Virus record (IMG/VR): IMGVR_UViG_3300028025_002913
Span: 1 to 24,140 of that record
DNA from: a virus
Strand: one strand, 5' to 3'
DNA: 24,140 nt
Within the stretch, counting starts at the first letter, position 1; every line of letters begins with the position of its first letter. The translations under genes and the position numbers were made by a program. Positions 16,214-23,268 of the stretch are shown piece after piece. Below the pieces are notes generated by a model. That model was not told where the DNA came from. It ran no database searches and saw nothing but the letters and a program-made list of their open reading frames with translations.

Positions 16214-16477
16214 TTAAGTTAATGGGAATATTTCGCCAGTTTCCGGGTTTAGATTTACTTGACCGTATTTTTCGTATAGCGATTGGTTGAATTCGGATTC
16301 GCGTTTGCTTAACTCGGTTAATTGTATTTTAGCGGATGCGTGTCTTTCGTCTAATTGAATTCGCATTAACTCAATTTCCCCCAGTTCGAGAACCAGGGAT
16401 TGAGTTTGTTTTTGTATATCTCTAAGTGATTGTAATTCGTCAGTGGATATAACTGTATTGGTTGTAACTGTTTCCAT
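16214..16477 (-). CDS. Small coiled-coil protein (87 aa), unknown function
   Basis: An 87-residue protein. Residues 12-70 are predicted by eye to be one long helix: TDELQSLRDIQKQTQSLVLE, LGEIELMRIQLDERHASAKI, QLTELSKRESEFNQSLYEKY. The C-terminus ends in a short GQVNLNPETGEIFPLT, which looks like a small strand or docking tail. A small helical protein with such an end fits a fibre or baseplate chaperone or a connector. It lies between the fibre genes and the sheath genes and has its own leader element. I have an impression of similar small genes beside structural genes in marine myoviruses, but cannot name the family. No membrane segment or enzyme motif is seen. Confidence 0.65.
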   Translation of the reverse strand: METVTTNTVISTDELQSLRDIQKQTQSLVLELGEIELMRIQLDERHASAKIQLTELSKRESEFNQSLYEKYGQVNLNPETGEIFPLT

Positions 16478-16491
16478 GTGTGGTTTTTAGA

Positions 16492-16500
16492 TATAAATAT
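16492..16500 (-). promoter_or_regulatory. ATATTTATA leader element of the 87-aa gene
   Basis: Sense ATATATTTATATCTAAAAAC, 14 bases before the ATG. With the two extra bases on the left (TATATTTA) this copy comes near the Bacteroidota -7 element TAnnTTTG except for the last G. Confidence 0.45.
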
Positions 16501-16508
16501 ATGGTTGG

Positions 16509-18065
16509 TTATGTAAGTTGTGTTTTCTTCCATCCACCTCCAATATATACATAAAGGTAGCAAGTACCACTAATGTTTACAGGTACCATTTCACCTTCCA
16601 CACCAGTATATGATGGTGCTGCTGATTGTGTGGCTACCACAATGGTATTTCTGTCTGTTACTTTAAATGCATCTACTCGAGATCCAGCATTAGCCCCACC
16701 ACCAACAATAAATCTGGATGTTATATCTCCATGTGTATTGAATGATCCTACTACTGTTTGGGATGAACCTGATGCTATTGTGTTTGCTCCACCAGCATAT
16801 GAATATGAACCACTTGCTACTGTTTGGTAACCGGAGGCGTGTGAACCATCACCACTAGCAGTTGTTTGGAAACCTTCAGCGTGGGAAAAATTTCCTAAGG
16901 TTAAAGTAGCACCACCTTCAGCGTGTGAACTAACACCTCGGGTAATTGTACTTTCACCCTCAGCGTGTGAATTTTTTCCAATTGCCGTGGTGTACAAACC
17001 TTCAGCGTGGCTAGCATTGCCTTCAGTTCGAGAACCAGAACCTTCAGCATGGGAGAATGATCCGGTTACTGTTACTAAGTTACCATTAAGTAATGAACCA
17101 TTTACATGCAAATGAGCTTGTGGGTCTATTGTGCCAACACCAATATATCCCCTATTACTACCAGTACCGTGGATGTGGAGGTGTGGTTGATTATTAAGCA
17201 CATTATTAGTTGGGTGACCAGCATAGAATCTAATGTAGTTTTCTTTTATATTATTTATATCTAAAGCAAAATTTAGGATGTTTAATCCGTTTGAAAGTGA
17301 AGTGGAAGAGATGAAAGTATCGTCTTTTTTACCATATCTTGAATATGTTGATTCATTAGTGGTATTGGAACTCCGTACACCCATAAGTAATTGAGCTGCA
17401 CTTGAACCGGTTGGGGTTGATACACCCATCTGTACTATGTTTTTAGTACCAGATACTACTACTACACCACCATCAGCACTACTGGTATCGTATACCAGAT
17501 AATTATTAGCTTCACCGGCATGTACATGAAATTTATATTGTGGGCCGTTAGTACCAATACCAACATTACCATTTGTAGCAATTGTCATTTTGGTAGTACC
17601 ATTAGTTTCAAACTCCAATGATTGGTTGTCGTTTGTACCTAATGTTGCTGTAGCACCAAATGAGTTACCATCTTGTTTGAAGAATGAACTTGTATCTATA
17701 GTAGCGGCAATAGGTACATTAAATGTAGTTCCGTTCCCTTTAGTGAACACAAGGTTTGGGGATGAATATGATGCAGTAACCAGCAATGAACCTGTATCTG
17801 TTGATGAGCCTACAGCTGCTGATGCAGTATAGAATAATTGCCCGGTTGTAGTATTAATTGTTAATACGTTGGGGGTTGATACTTGAGTTAATGTTTTAAT
17901 GTAGGTGCTGCCGGATAAAGTTGTAGAACCAGTAACTTGAAATGAACCGGATACATTAATATCATATGCAACGATGCCAGTAAATGCATCCACTGATTGT
18001 GATACGTGGTATGGTCTCACTATGTTCAGTGAGACTATATCCTGTTTGTCGAGTCGTTTTGCCAT
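16509..18065 (-). CDS. Tail fibre/adhesin with YadA-like 14-residue repeats
   Basis: A 518-residue fibre protein. Residues 1-100 repeat the start of the 1301-aa fibre (HVSQSVDAFTG, YDI-VSGSF-VTGST, then NTTTGQLFYTASAAV), so this is probably the anchor to the particle. The middle contains two fibre motifs of the type G-(V/I)G(I/V)GT--P---(F/L)HV: NVGIGTNGPQYKFHV (167-181) and YIGVGTIDPQAHLHV (307-321). Residues 338-435 hold seven SHAEG/SHASG/SYAGG units with an exact period of 14 residues, as in the left-handed beta-roll head of YadA-type trimeric adhesins. The end (VEGEMVPVNISGTCYLYVYI, GGGWKKTQLT) may be the tip or a trimerisation foot. It starts 18 bases after the stop of the larger fibre, without an exact leader element. 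Trimeric host-binding fibre is an inference from these repeats. Confidence 0.82.
   Translation of the reverse strand: MAKRLDKQDIVSLNIVRPYHVSQSVDAFTGIVAYDINVSGSFQVTGSTTLSGSTYIKTLTQVSTPNVLTINTTTGQLFYTASAAVGSSTDTGSLLVTASYSSPNLVFTKGNGTTFNVPIAATIDTSSFFKQDGNSFGATATLGTNDNQSLEFETNGTTKMTIATNGNVGIGTNGPQYKFHVHAGEANNYLVYDTSSADGGVVVVSGTKNIVQMGVSTPTGSSAAQLLMGVRSSNTTNESTYSRYGKKDDTFISSTSLSNGLNILNFALDINNIKENYIRFYAGHPTNNVLNNQPHLHIHGTGSNRGYIGVGTIDPQAHLHVNGSLLNGNLVTVTGSFSHAEGSGSRTEGNASHAEGLYTTAIGKNSHAEGESTITRGVSSHAEGGATLTLGNFSHAEGFQTTASGDGSHASGYQTVASGSYSYAGGANTIASGSSQTVVGSFNTHGDITSRFIVGGGANAGSRVDAFKVTDRNTIVVATQSAAPSYTGVEGEMVPVNISGTCYLYVYIGGGWKKTQLT
16761..17054 (-). repeat. Seven 14-residue YadA-head-like repeats (42-base DNA period)
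   Basis: Codes residues 338-435 of the 518-aa fibre. The Ser that opens SHAEG lies at 338, 352, 366, 380, 394, 408 and 422, a strict 14-residue step; the last two copies drift to SHASG and SYAGG. Between them a second Gly motif (AIG, TRG, TLG, ASG) recurs, as in YadA-type heads. Confidence 0.85.
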
Positions 18066-18083
18066 GTTTATATATATGTTTTT

Positions 18084-21000
18084 TTAAATACTACGAATGA
18101 TTGTTTTAACAGTCCAACCATTTGTGGTTGTGGAACCAGTTAATGCTAAATTACTACCCGACACTAATACACCAAATGTAAATGTGGATGTATCGCCGAA
18201 TGATGATGCGGATGTTTCGACTTGGTTTACGCTACTTCCACTCCAAATGGCGAATATATTTCCTGCTCTTGCAGTTGAACCACTACGGATATTGTAGTCA
18301 ACATGAATACTGTCGTATGTTGATGTTGGTACAGTGTATAGTGTGGTTGAACCACTATTTGCTGTGGTTTTGTTAGTGGCGAATAACGCTGCTGCACCTG
18401 ATGCACCACCAAGTATGGTTGTGTAGTCTGAATTGGCTTGTAGTATACGGTTGGATCCAGTCCATACGGTGAATAATGAACCAGACACAACATCTGTTAT
18501 GTCGAATAATGGTCCGGTTGATCCGCTAACGGCTAATACCATTGAGCCGGATTTGTATATGTTTACACTACCTGTTGCGTTAATTGAACCCGATATAAGT
18601 ACTGCTTGGTTTAATTGATTAACATATGATGCAGTGGCAGCAAATGATGACGATACAGCATTTAGTACATATGAAGCGGTTTGTGCTAGTACAACATACG
18701 AAGCGGTTTGTGCTAAGGCAACATAACTTGCAGTAGAGGCAAATGAGGATGAAATTGCATTTGACGCCCAAGATGATGTACCGAACAATGAACCGGTGAT
18801 ACCGTTTTGTACGGTTAAACTACCAGTGATTGTTGCTGAACCATTTAACGTCATTACACGGTTTGAAGATACGTCAAATATTGCTGACGATCCAGTGTAT
18901 ATGGTCCATAGCGAACCGGATACAGAATCGGTAACTTCGAATAATGTACCTTGCGATCCACTAATTACTAGTGGGGATGAACCTGATTTGTATATGTTTA
19001 TACTACCAGTTGCGTTTAACGAGCCTGAAATAAGTACGGCTTGGTTTAATTGGTTAACGTATGATGCTGTTGATGCGAATGATGACGATACAGCGTTTAG
19101 TACATATGATGCGGTTTGAGCCGTTGTAACGAATGATGCCGTTTGTGCTAGTACAACATATGATGCAGTAGCTGCTTGTGTAGCGAATGATGAGGTACCG
19201 AATAATGATCCAGTGAATGATGTTGCAGTTAAGCTACCAGTTAACCCGTATGAACCGGTTAATTGTTTTGAATTGATCCACACACTACCAGATTTAACTA
19301 ACATATCACCATATGACGTTATTGTGGATGTATCAATTATGTCGTGCATTTCGCCAATTTCGTATCCGTTGTCGATACGAACATGCATGGATCCGTTGTT
19401 TGATTGTTGACGAATAACCTGACCTAATCGTACAGTATGAAGTGGTGCTGTAGGTTCGGTAGCGGTGATTGCACCACTTGCGCCCAAATACAACAATTGG
19501 CCTGAATTGTATAGTGAGGTGTCAATACCAAGTAATATACCCTCGGTGATGATGAAACCTTGCGATCCGTTTGTGATTTGCTGTGTAGCAATACCTAACG
19601 TATTTGCTGATACACCATCAGATTCATACGATGCAGTAGTGATACGTGGTATATCGCTGGCATTGTTTGAGCCAGTGATACGCACAACCATACCTTTTTG
19701 AATGGTGAAACCAGAATTGTTGAGTGCTAATATGTCTGTTTGTGTTGTGCGTTCTGAAAGTGATGAAGTTGCTGCATACGATGCGGATAATGCGGTAGAT
19801 GCATAACTAGCAGTTACAGCATACGATGCGGATAAAGCATATGAAGCAGATACAGCGTTTAACACATACGATGCTGTTTGAGCATTTGCAACATAACTAG
19901 CCGTTTGTGCCAATACAACATACGATGCAGTAGCTGAATATGAAGCGGATACTGCTTGTACAATGTGGGATGAAGTGATTGCGTTTAACGCCCACGATGC
20001 AGTACCAAATAGTGAACTAGTGACACCGTTCTGCACGTTTAAGCTACCAGTGATTGTGGTAACTAACGACGAATCAACTACTAATATGTTTGTGGACCCA
20101 GTTGCCACTGTTAATAGTGGACCTGAATTACTATCTGTTACGGTTAATAATGGTCCAGTTGAGCCACTAATGGTTACTACATTTGAACCAGATTTGTATA
20201 CACTGAAGCTACCAGTTAGTCCTAACGAACCAGTGATTTGTGCCGATCCTGTGTATGGGAACGCGGCAACAATACCAGTTACATGAGACGCTGTTAATGC
20301 GTATGACGATGAAATTACACTGTTTGAACCATACGGACCAAATACACCAGATGCAGTGATGAATGATGCCGTTTGTGCTGTTGTAACGAATGATGCCGTT
20401 TGCGCATTCGCAACGTAACTAGCTGTTTGCGCTAGTGTAACGAATGAAGCGGTTTGCGCATTCGCAACGAATGATGCCGTTACAGCATAGGATGAAGATA
20501 CAGCATATGAAGCGGTAGTAGCGAATGATGATGACACAGCATTAAGTACATACGATGCAGTCTGAGCATTCGCAACATAACTAGCTGTTTGTGCTAGTGT
20601 AACATATGATGCAGTAGCGGCCTGTGTAGCGTATGATGCAGTACCAATGAATGAATCTGCCGTTATACTACCACTAACGGATAAACTACCAGTGAACTGG
20701 TGTGTGTCGTCTGATGTATCGCCAAATTTGGTTGAACCAGATGCGTAAATAATGGACGATGAATTGTATATGGTATGGAATACGTTGAATGATGCCGTAC
20801 CGTTCACCACTAAATCGCCATTGATTGTAGCGCTACCAGTTACACCGAGCGAGCCAGTGATTTGTGCTGAACCGGTGAAGGGGAATGGTGAAATATATCC
20901 CTCTAAGTATGATGCGGTTAATGCGTATGAGGATGATGTGGATGTGTTTGAGTATGAAGATGTTACAGCGTATGACGCGCTTAGTACATAACTAGCGGTT

Positions 21001-21989
21001 TGTGCTAGTGTAACATATGATGCAGTATCGGCTAAATCAGCGTGTGAAGCGCTTACAGCATACGATGCGGATATGGCGTTCTGTGCAAATGATGCAGTAG
21101 TTGAGTAACTCGCCGATATAGCGTTGTCAGCCGCAGATGAACTCACAGCATATGATGCCGTAGTTGCGTATGAAGCAGTACCAGCAAATTGCGATATGTT
21201 TGAACCAGTATAGCTGTTAAATGATGATGTGGTAACTAAATAGTCTCCCAATTGCGTTGCCACGTCTTGGTAGTTAGCATATGTTGTTACACCATCGGAT
21301 GTGGTAGTTAATACATACGATCCAGTTGTGTATTGTATGCTGCTGCTAACCCAATCGATTACATCTGGGTAGAATACGCCTTGTTGTTTGATGCTGCCTG
21401 AAATGTATTGACTGCCGCTAAATATGTTTGAGCCAGTTGTGGCTAGTGAAGCGCTTTTAGCTACAAATACAGGGTCAGTTTCATTGTAGTACGAAGCCGT
21501 CTGTGCATTTTTAACATAGCTAGCTGTTAATGCATACGATGCACTTACAGCATATGAAGAGGACAATGAACGTTCAGCATACGAAGCCGTTAATGTATAC
21601 GATGCACTTGTAGCATATGAAGCGGACAATGAACGTTCAGCATATGAAGCAGTTACTGAATACGATGCACTTACAGCATTTGATGCAGTAGCTGGAGATA
21701 TAGCGCTTGATGCAGTGTAGTATAATTGTCCATTGATTGGATTAAATGTTACTACATTGGTTTGTGCTGTGCTAGTTAAGTTAGGTGCTACTACATTACC
21801 ATACATGGTAGTAGGACCATCTATGCTTACATCGCCTTTGATTGATGTGGAACCGGTTACGGTAAATGAACCTGATATGGTAATATCGTAGTCGTCTGCA
21901 CCTGTGAATGCGTCTACTGACTGTGATACGTGTTGTGGGTAGATTATTTGGTTAAGAACTATGCCGTTGTTCGATAGGTTTTTTGCCAT
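18084..21989 (-). CDS. Giant tail fibre made of ASY repeats and fibre modules (1301 aa)
   Basis: A 1301-residue fibre protein rich in Ser, Ala, Thr, Tyr and Gly. Order: shared anchor (1-100: HVSQSVDAFTG, YDITISGSFTVTGST, INGQLYYTASSAI); ASY blocks at about 105-168, 269-361, 449-569, 661-743, 931-978 and 1071-1123; YKSG fibre modules at about 588-660, 988-1070 and 1132-1192; a non-repetitive domain at about 750-890 (MVVRITGSNNASDIPRI, GSQGFIITEGILLGIDTS, LYLGASGAITATEPTAPLH); and a C-terminal tip at about 1205-1301 (TTLYTVPTSTYDSIHVDYNI, FTFGVLVSGSNLALTGSTTT). It has no cysteine-rich or membrane part. It is the longest protein in the window and probably the long host-contact fibre; the anchor shared with the next gene suggests attachment to the same baseplate site. 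Fibre type is strong; the receptor is unknown. Confidence 0.85.
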   Translation of the reverse strand: MAKNLSNNGIVLNQIIYPQHVSQSVDAFTGADDYDITISGSFTVTGSTSIKGDVSIDGPTTMYGNVVAPNLTSTAQTNVVTFNPINGQLYYTASSAISPATASNAVSASYSVTASYAERSLSASYATSASYTLTASYAERSLSSSYAVSASYALTASYVKNAQTASYYNETDPVFVAKSASLATTGSNIFSGSQYISGSIKQQGVFYPDVIDWVSSSIQYTTGSYVLTTTSDGVTTYANYQDVATQLGDYLVTTSSFNSYTGSNISQFAGTASYATTASYAVSSSAADNAISASYSTTASFAQNAISASYAVSASHADLADTASYVTLAQTASYVLSASYAVTSSYSNTSTSSSYALTASYLEGYISPFPFTGSAQITGSLGVTGSATINGDLVVNGTASFNVFHTIYNSSSIIYASGSTKFGDTSDDTHQFTGSLSVSGSITADSFIGTASYATQAATASYVTLAQTASYVANAQTASYVLNAVSSSFATTASYAVSSSYAVTASFVANAQTASFVTLAQTASYVANAQTASFVTTAQTASFITASGVFGPYGSNSVISSSYALTASHVTGIVAAFPYTGSAQITGSLGLTGSFSVYKSGSNVVTISGSTGPLLTVTDSNSGPLLTVATGSTNILVVDSSLVTTITGSLNVQNGVTSSLFGTASWALNAITSSHIVQAVSASYSATASYVVLAQTASYVANAQTASYVLNAVSASYALSASYAVTASYASTALSASYAATSSLSERTTQTDILALNNSGFTIQKGMVVRITGSNNASDIPRITTASYESDGVSANTLGIATQQITNGSQGFIITEGILLGIDTSLYNSGQLLYLGASGAITATEPTAPLHTVRLGQVIRQQSNNGSMHVRIDNGYEIGEMHDIIDTSTITSYGDMLVKSGSVWINSKQLTGSYGLTGSLTATSFTGSLFGTSSFATQAATASYVVLAQTASFVTTAQTASYVLNAVSSSFASTASYVNQLNQAVLISGSLNATGSINIYKSGSSPLVISGSQGTLFEVTDSVSGSLWTIYTGSSAIFDVSSNRVMTLNGSATITGSLTVQNGITGSLFGTSSWASNAISSSFASTASYVALAQTASYVVLAQTASYVLNAVSSSFAATASYVNQLNQAVLISGSINATGSVNIYKSGSMVLAVSGSTGPLFDITDVVSGSLFTVWTGSNRILQANSDYTTILGGASGAAALFATNKTTANSGSTTLYTVPTSTYDSIHVDYNIRSGSTARAGNIFAIWSGSSVNQVETSASSFGDTSTFTFGVLVSGSNLALTGSTTTNGWTVKTIIRSI
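18414..20228 (-). repeat. Three copies of a YKSG fibre module interleaved with ASY blocks
   Basis: Copies code residues 588-660 (20010-20228), 988-1070 (18780-19028) and 1132-1192 (18414-18596). Common plan: GS(L/I)---TGS--(V/I)YKSGS, (V/I)SGS-GPL(L/F)-(V/I)TD, SG-L(L/F/W)T(V/I)-TGS. Copies 1 and 2 are followed by (T/A)TITGSL-VQNG(V/I)T-SLFGT and another ASY block; copy 3 runs into the tip domain. Confidence 0.8.
18621..21677 (-). repeat. ASY repeat blocks with 6- and 9-residue units (six blocks)
   Basis: Blocks at 21486-21677, 20907-21185, 20283-20645, 19761-20009, 19056-19199 and 18621-18779. Each unit opens with (T/S)(A/S)S(Y/F) and is either 6 residues (SASYAV, TASYAV) or 9 residues (TASYVANAQ, TASYVLNAV, TASYAERSL). 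In the DNA this gives irregular 18- and 27-base periods with many near-identical words. Confidence 0.88.
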
Positions 21990-22002
21990 CTTATGTTTTA
22001 AT

Positions 22003-22011
22003 TATAAATAT
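22003..22011 (-). promoter_or_regulatory. ATATTTATA leader element of the giant fibre gene
   Basis: Sense ATATTTATAATTAAAACATA, 13 bases before the ATG, in the 33-base gap after the gp15-like gene. The first 16 bases are the same as in the copy before sheath copy 1. Confidence 0.45.
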
Positions 22012-22022
22012 GGCTAAATCCA

Positions 22023-22931
22023 CTAAATGTTCGAGGACCCGGAATAGTATGTTTCAGTGCTTACTATTACTTGTGCTTTACTGTTAAATTTACGGTGTGC
22101 GGTCACTTCTTTCTGTATGGTGTCTGGGATAATGTAGCCTGACATTTTAATGGTGAATGTGGCTTTCACTATACGGTCTTGCCCATCGTTCAATTCGGTT
22201 GTGGTGGTGAATGAATCGATGTTTGCTTTGAATTTAAAGCGTTCCGGGTCACCCCAATATGCATTTGATGCATAGTTAATAGCCTCAACTATTTTGTTGA
22301 GTTGGTCAACGTAGTACGTTTGTACAGTACAACTGTAGGATAAATTAACGTAGTCAGGTATGACGATTAATTGGTATGTTTTAACTGGTTTACGGTTGTT
22401 GAGTAAATCGAAGTTTGAGTACGTGTTTTTTGAGTTGTATGTAGTGGCCCAAGTTGCATACAAATGTGGTTGGTTGGCATCTATTTTGTTGGTGATGGAA
22501 TTATTGCGTTCCACAGTATCACGTTTGAACATGATTATGGGCGCCATGATTTTGCCGTTTTTGTCTTTGTAGTACCCGTCCTTTTGTGCCGATTTCCAAC
22601 GTTCAGGTGCACCATATATTACTGGTACAGCAATACGCTGTCCGTTTTGTTGTACAGTTGGGCGAATGACTTCGTTGAAGTAGTACATAACGGATTCGTC
22701 CATGTCCTGGATACCAACGGTGAATGGCTTGGTGGTATCGTTACGGAAGGACATTTTTTCCGAACGGTTAAATTCGTTCCCAGATTGCTCTGTTTTAGTG
22801 AATTGCTCAAACGTGTTTGGTTGGTTTGGGTTGCCTAGTGTTTCGCCAGTTTCTTGGTTAACGTACGGTTCAACTTGTTCGTTTGAGATTTGTCGCTGTG
22901 ACTTAGTTCGGGGTTTTCTTGCTTTTGCCAT
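22023..22931 (-). CDS. Tail completion/sheath stabiliser, T4 gp15-like
   Basis: A 302-residue protein. After a basic, disordered N-terminus (MAKARKPRTKSQRQ) the core runs: FTVGIQDMDESVMYYFNEVI (70-89), IAVPVIYGAPERWK (100-113), a linker, APIIMFKRDTVERN (130-143), then YQLIVIPDYVNLSYSCTVQT (186-205), VDQLNKIVEAINYASNAYWG (208-227), FKFKANIDSF, and IVKATFTIKMSGYIIPD (254-270). This succession resembles T4 gp15 as I remember it (GDKFIRVPITYASKEHF; IYELSIFTRYEDDMFQIVEQ; RIEWSLTFEVNGWMYPP), the hexamer that caps the sheath and tube below the neck. Length is near T4 gp15 (272). It lies upstream of the fibre and sheath genes. Its leader element sits only 6 bases before the ATG. It ends in TAG. Family match is by eye only. 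Confidence 0.62.
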   Translation of the reverse strand: MAKARKPRTKSQRQISNEQVEPYVNQETGETLGNPNQPNTFEQFTKTEQSGNEFNRSEKMSFRNDTTKPFTVGIQDMDESVMYYFNEVIRPTVQQNGQRIAVPVIYGAPERWKSAQKDGYYKDKNGKIMAPIIMFKRDTVERNNSITNKIDANQPHLYATWATTYNSKNTYSNFDLLNNRKPVKTYQLIVIPDYVNLSYSCTVQTYYVDQLNKIVEAINYASNAYWGDPERFKFKANIDSFTTTTELNDGQDRIVKATFTIKMSGYIIPDTIQKEVTAHRKFNSKAQVIVSTETYYSGSSNI

Positions 22932-22937
22932 ATCGTG

Positions 22938-22946
22938 TATAAATAT
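22938..22946 (-). promoter_or_regulatory. ATATTTATA leader element of the gp15-like gene, very close to the ATG
   Basis: Sense ATATTTATACACGATATG: only 6 bases separate the element from the start codon. It follows the terminator of the previous gene by about 20 bases. If it is a promoter, the message would have almost no leader. Confidence 0.45.
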
Positions 22947-22958
22947 GGGTGGAGGGTG

Positions 22959-22990
22959 AAAAAAAAATAGCCACCGGTGAGGGTGGCTAT
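22959..22990 (-). terminator. Intrinsic terminator after the 73-aa gene
   Basis: In sense direction ATAGCCACC-CTCACC-GGTGGCTAT forms a perfect 9-base-pair stem with a 6-base loop, followed by about nine T. It lies 27 bases after the 73-aa stop and is the cleanest terminator of the window. Confidence 0.92.
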
Positions 22991-23017
22991 AATTTGTGTT
23001 GTGTAACTAACTTTAAA

Positions 23018-23239
23018 TTAAAATGGTAATTCCGATATTACTGGGTTGTATGCTATTGATGGTAATTCGTGGATCCATTCGAATGCACCATTTTCGTGTA
23101 TACATCCGTTCACTTCCTCAACTGAAATGAACCAGTTTCCGTCAGCGTCTTGCGTAGGATTAAAGAATTGAACTCCATCCCAAGTTTGACCAATAAGTTG
23201 GTCTTTTTGTGTTTCTGTTAATTTGTATACGTTTTCCAT
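23018..23239 (-). CDS. Small acidic protein (73 aa), unknown function
   Basis: A 73-residue soluble acidic protein: YKLTETQKDQLIGQTWDGVQ, FFNPTQDADGNWFISVEEVN (25-44), then GCIHENGAFEWIHELPSIAY and a short end. The FNP-QDADGNWFIS-EE segment looks like a compact beta unit and is one I have seen in small uncharacterised proteins near phage fibre genes. It lies 28 bases after the receptor-binding protein gene and is followed by a strong terminator, so the two are probably co-transcribed. That suggests a chaperone or accessory protein of the LamG-like protein, as many phage adhesins have a small assembly partner just downstream; this is inference from position only. The leader has TTTTATAAAC, a weak form of the recurrent element. 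Confidence 0.65.
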   Translation of the reverse strand: MENVYKLTETQKDQLIGQTWDGVQFFNPTQDADGNWFISVEEVNGCIHENGAFEWIHELPSIAYNPVISELPF

Positions 23240-23257
23240 GTGTGTTTATGTTTTAAA

Positions 23258-23268
23258 GTTTATAAAAT
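23258..23268 (-). promoter_or_regulatory. Degenerate leader element of the 73-aa gene
   Basis: Sense AATTTTATAAACTTTAAAAC, about 21 bases before the ATG, overlapping the stop codon of the upstream gene. It keeps TTATAAAC of the recurrent element only. Confidence 0.25.

Noticed and set aside
16509-18083. Readthrough fusion of the two fibre proteins
   Set aside because: They are in one frame with 18 bases between, but both have complete end and start domains, so chance framing is the simpler reading.
18621-21677. Regular DNA repeats that could look like a CRISPR array or satellite
   Set aside because: They are in-frame coding repeats of a fibre protein with 18/27-base units, no constant repeat-spacer plan and no cas genes.
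16509-21989. Diversity-generating retroelement acting on the fibres
   Set aside because: No reverse transcriptase, template repeat or A-biased variable repeat is visible in the window.
5473-22946. Reading the TATAAATA octamers as plus-strand T4 late promoters
   Set aside because: They would drive transcription into the antisense of upstream genes, and no plus-strand gene exists; their fixed distance to minus-strand ATGs fits a sense function.
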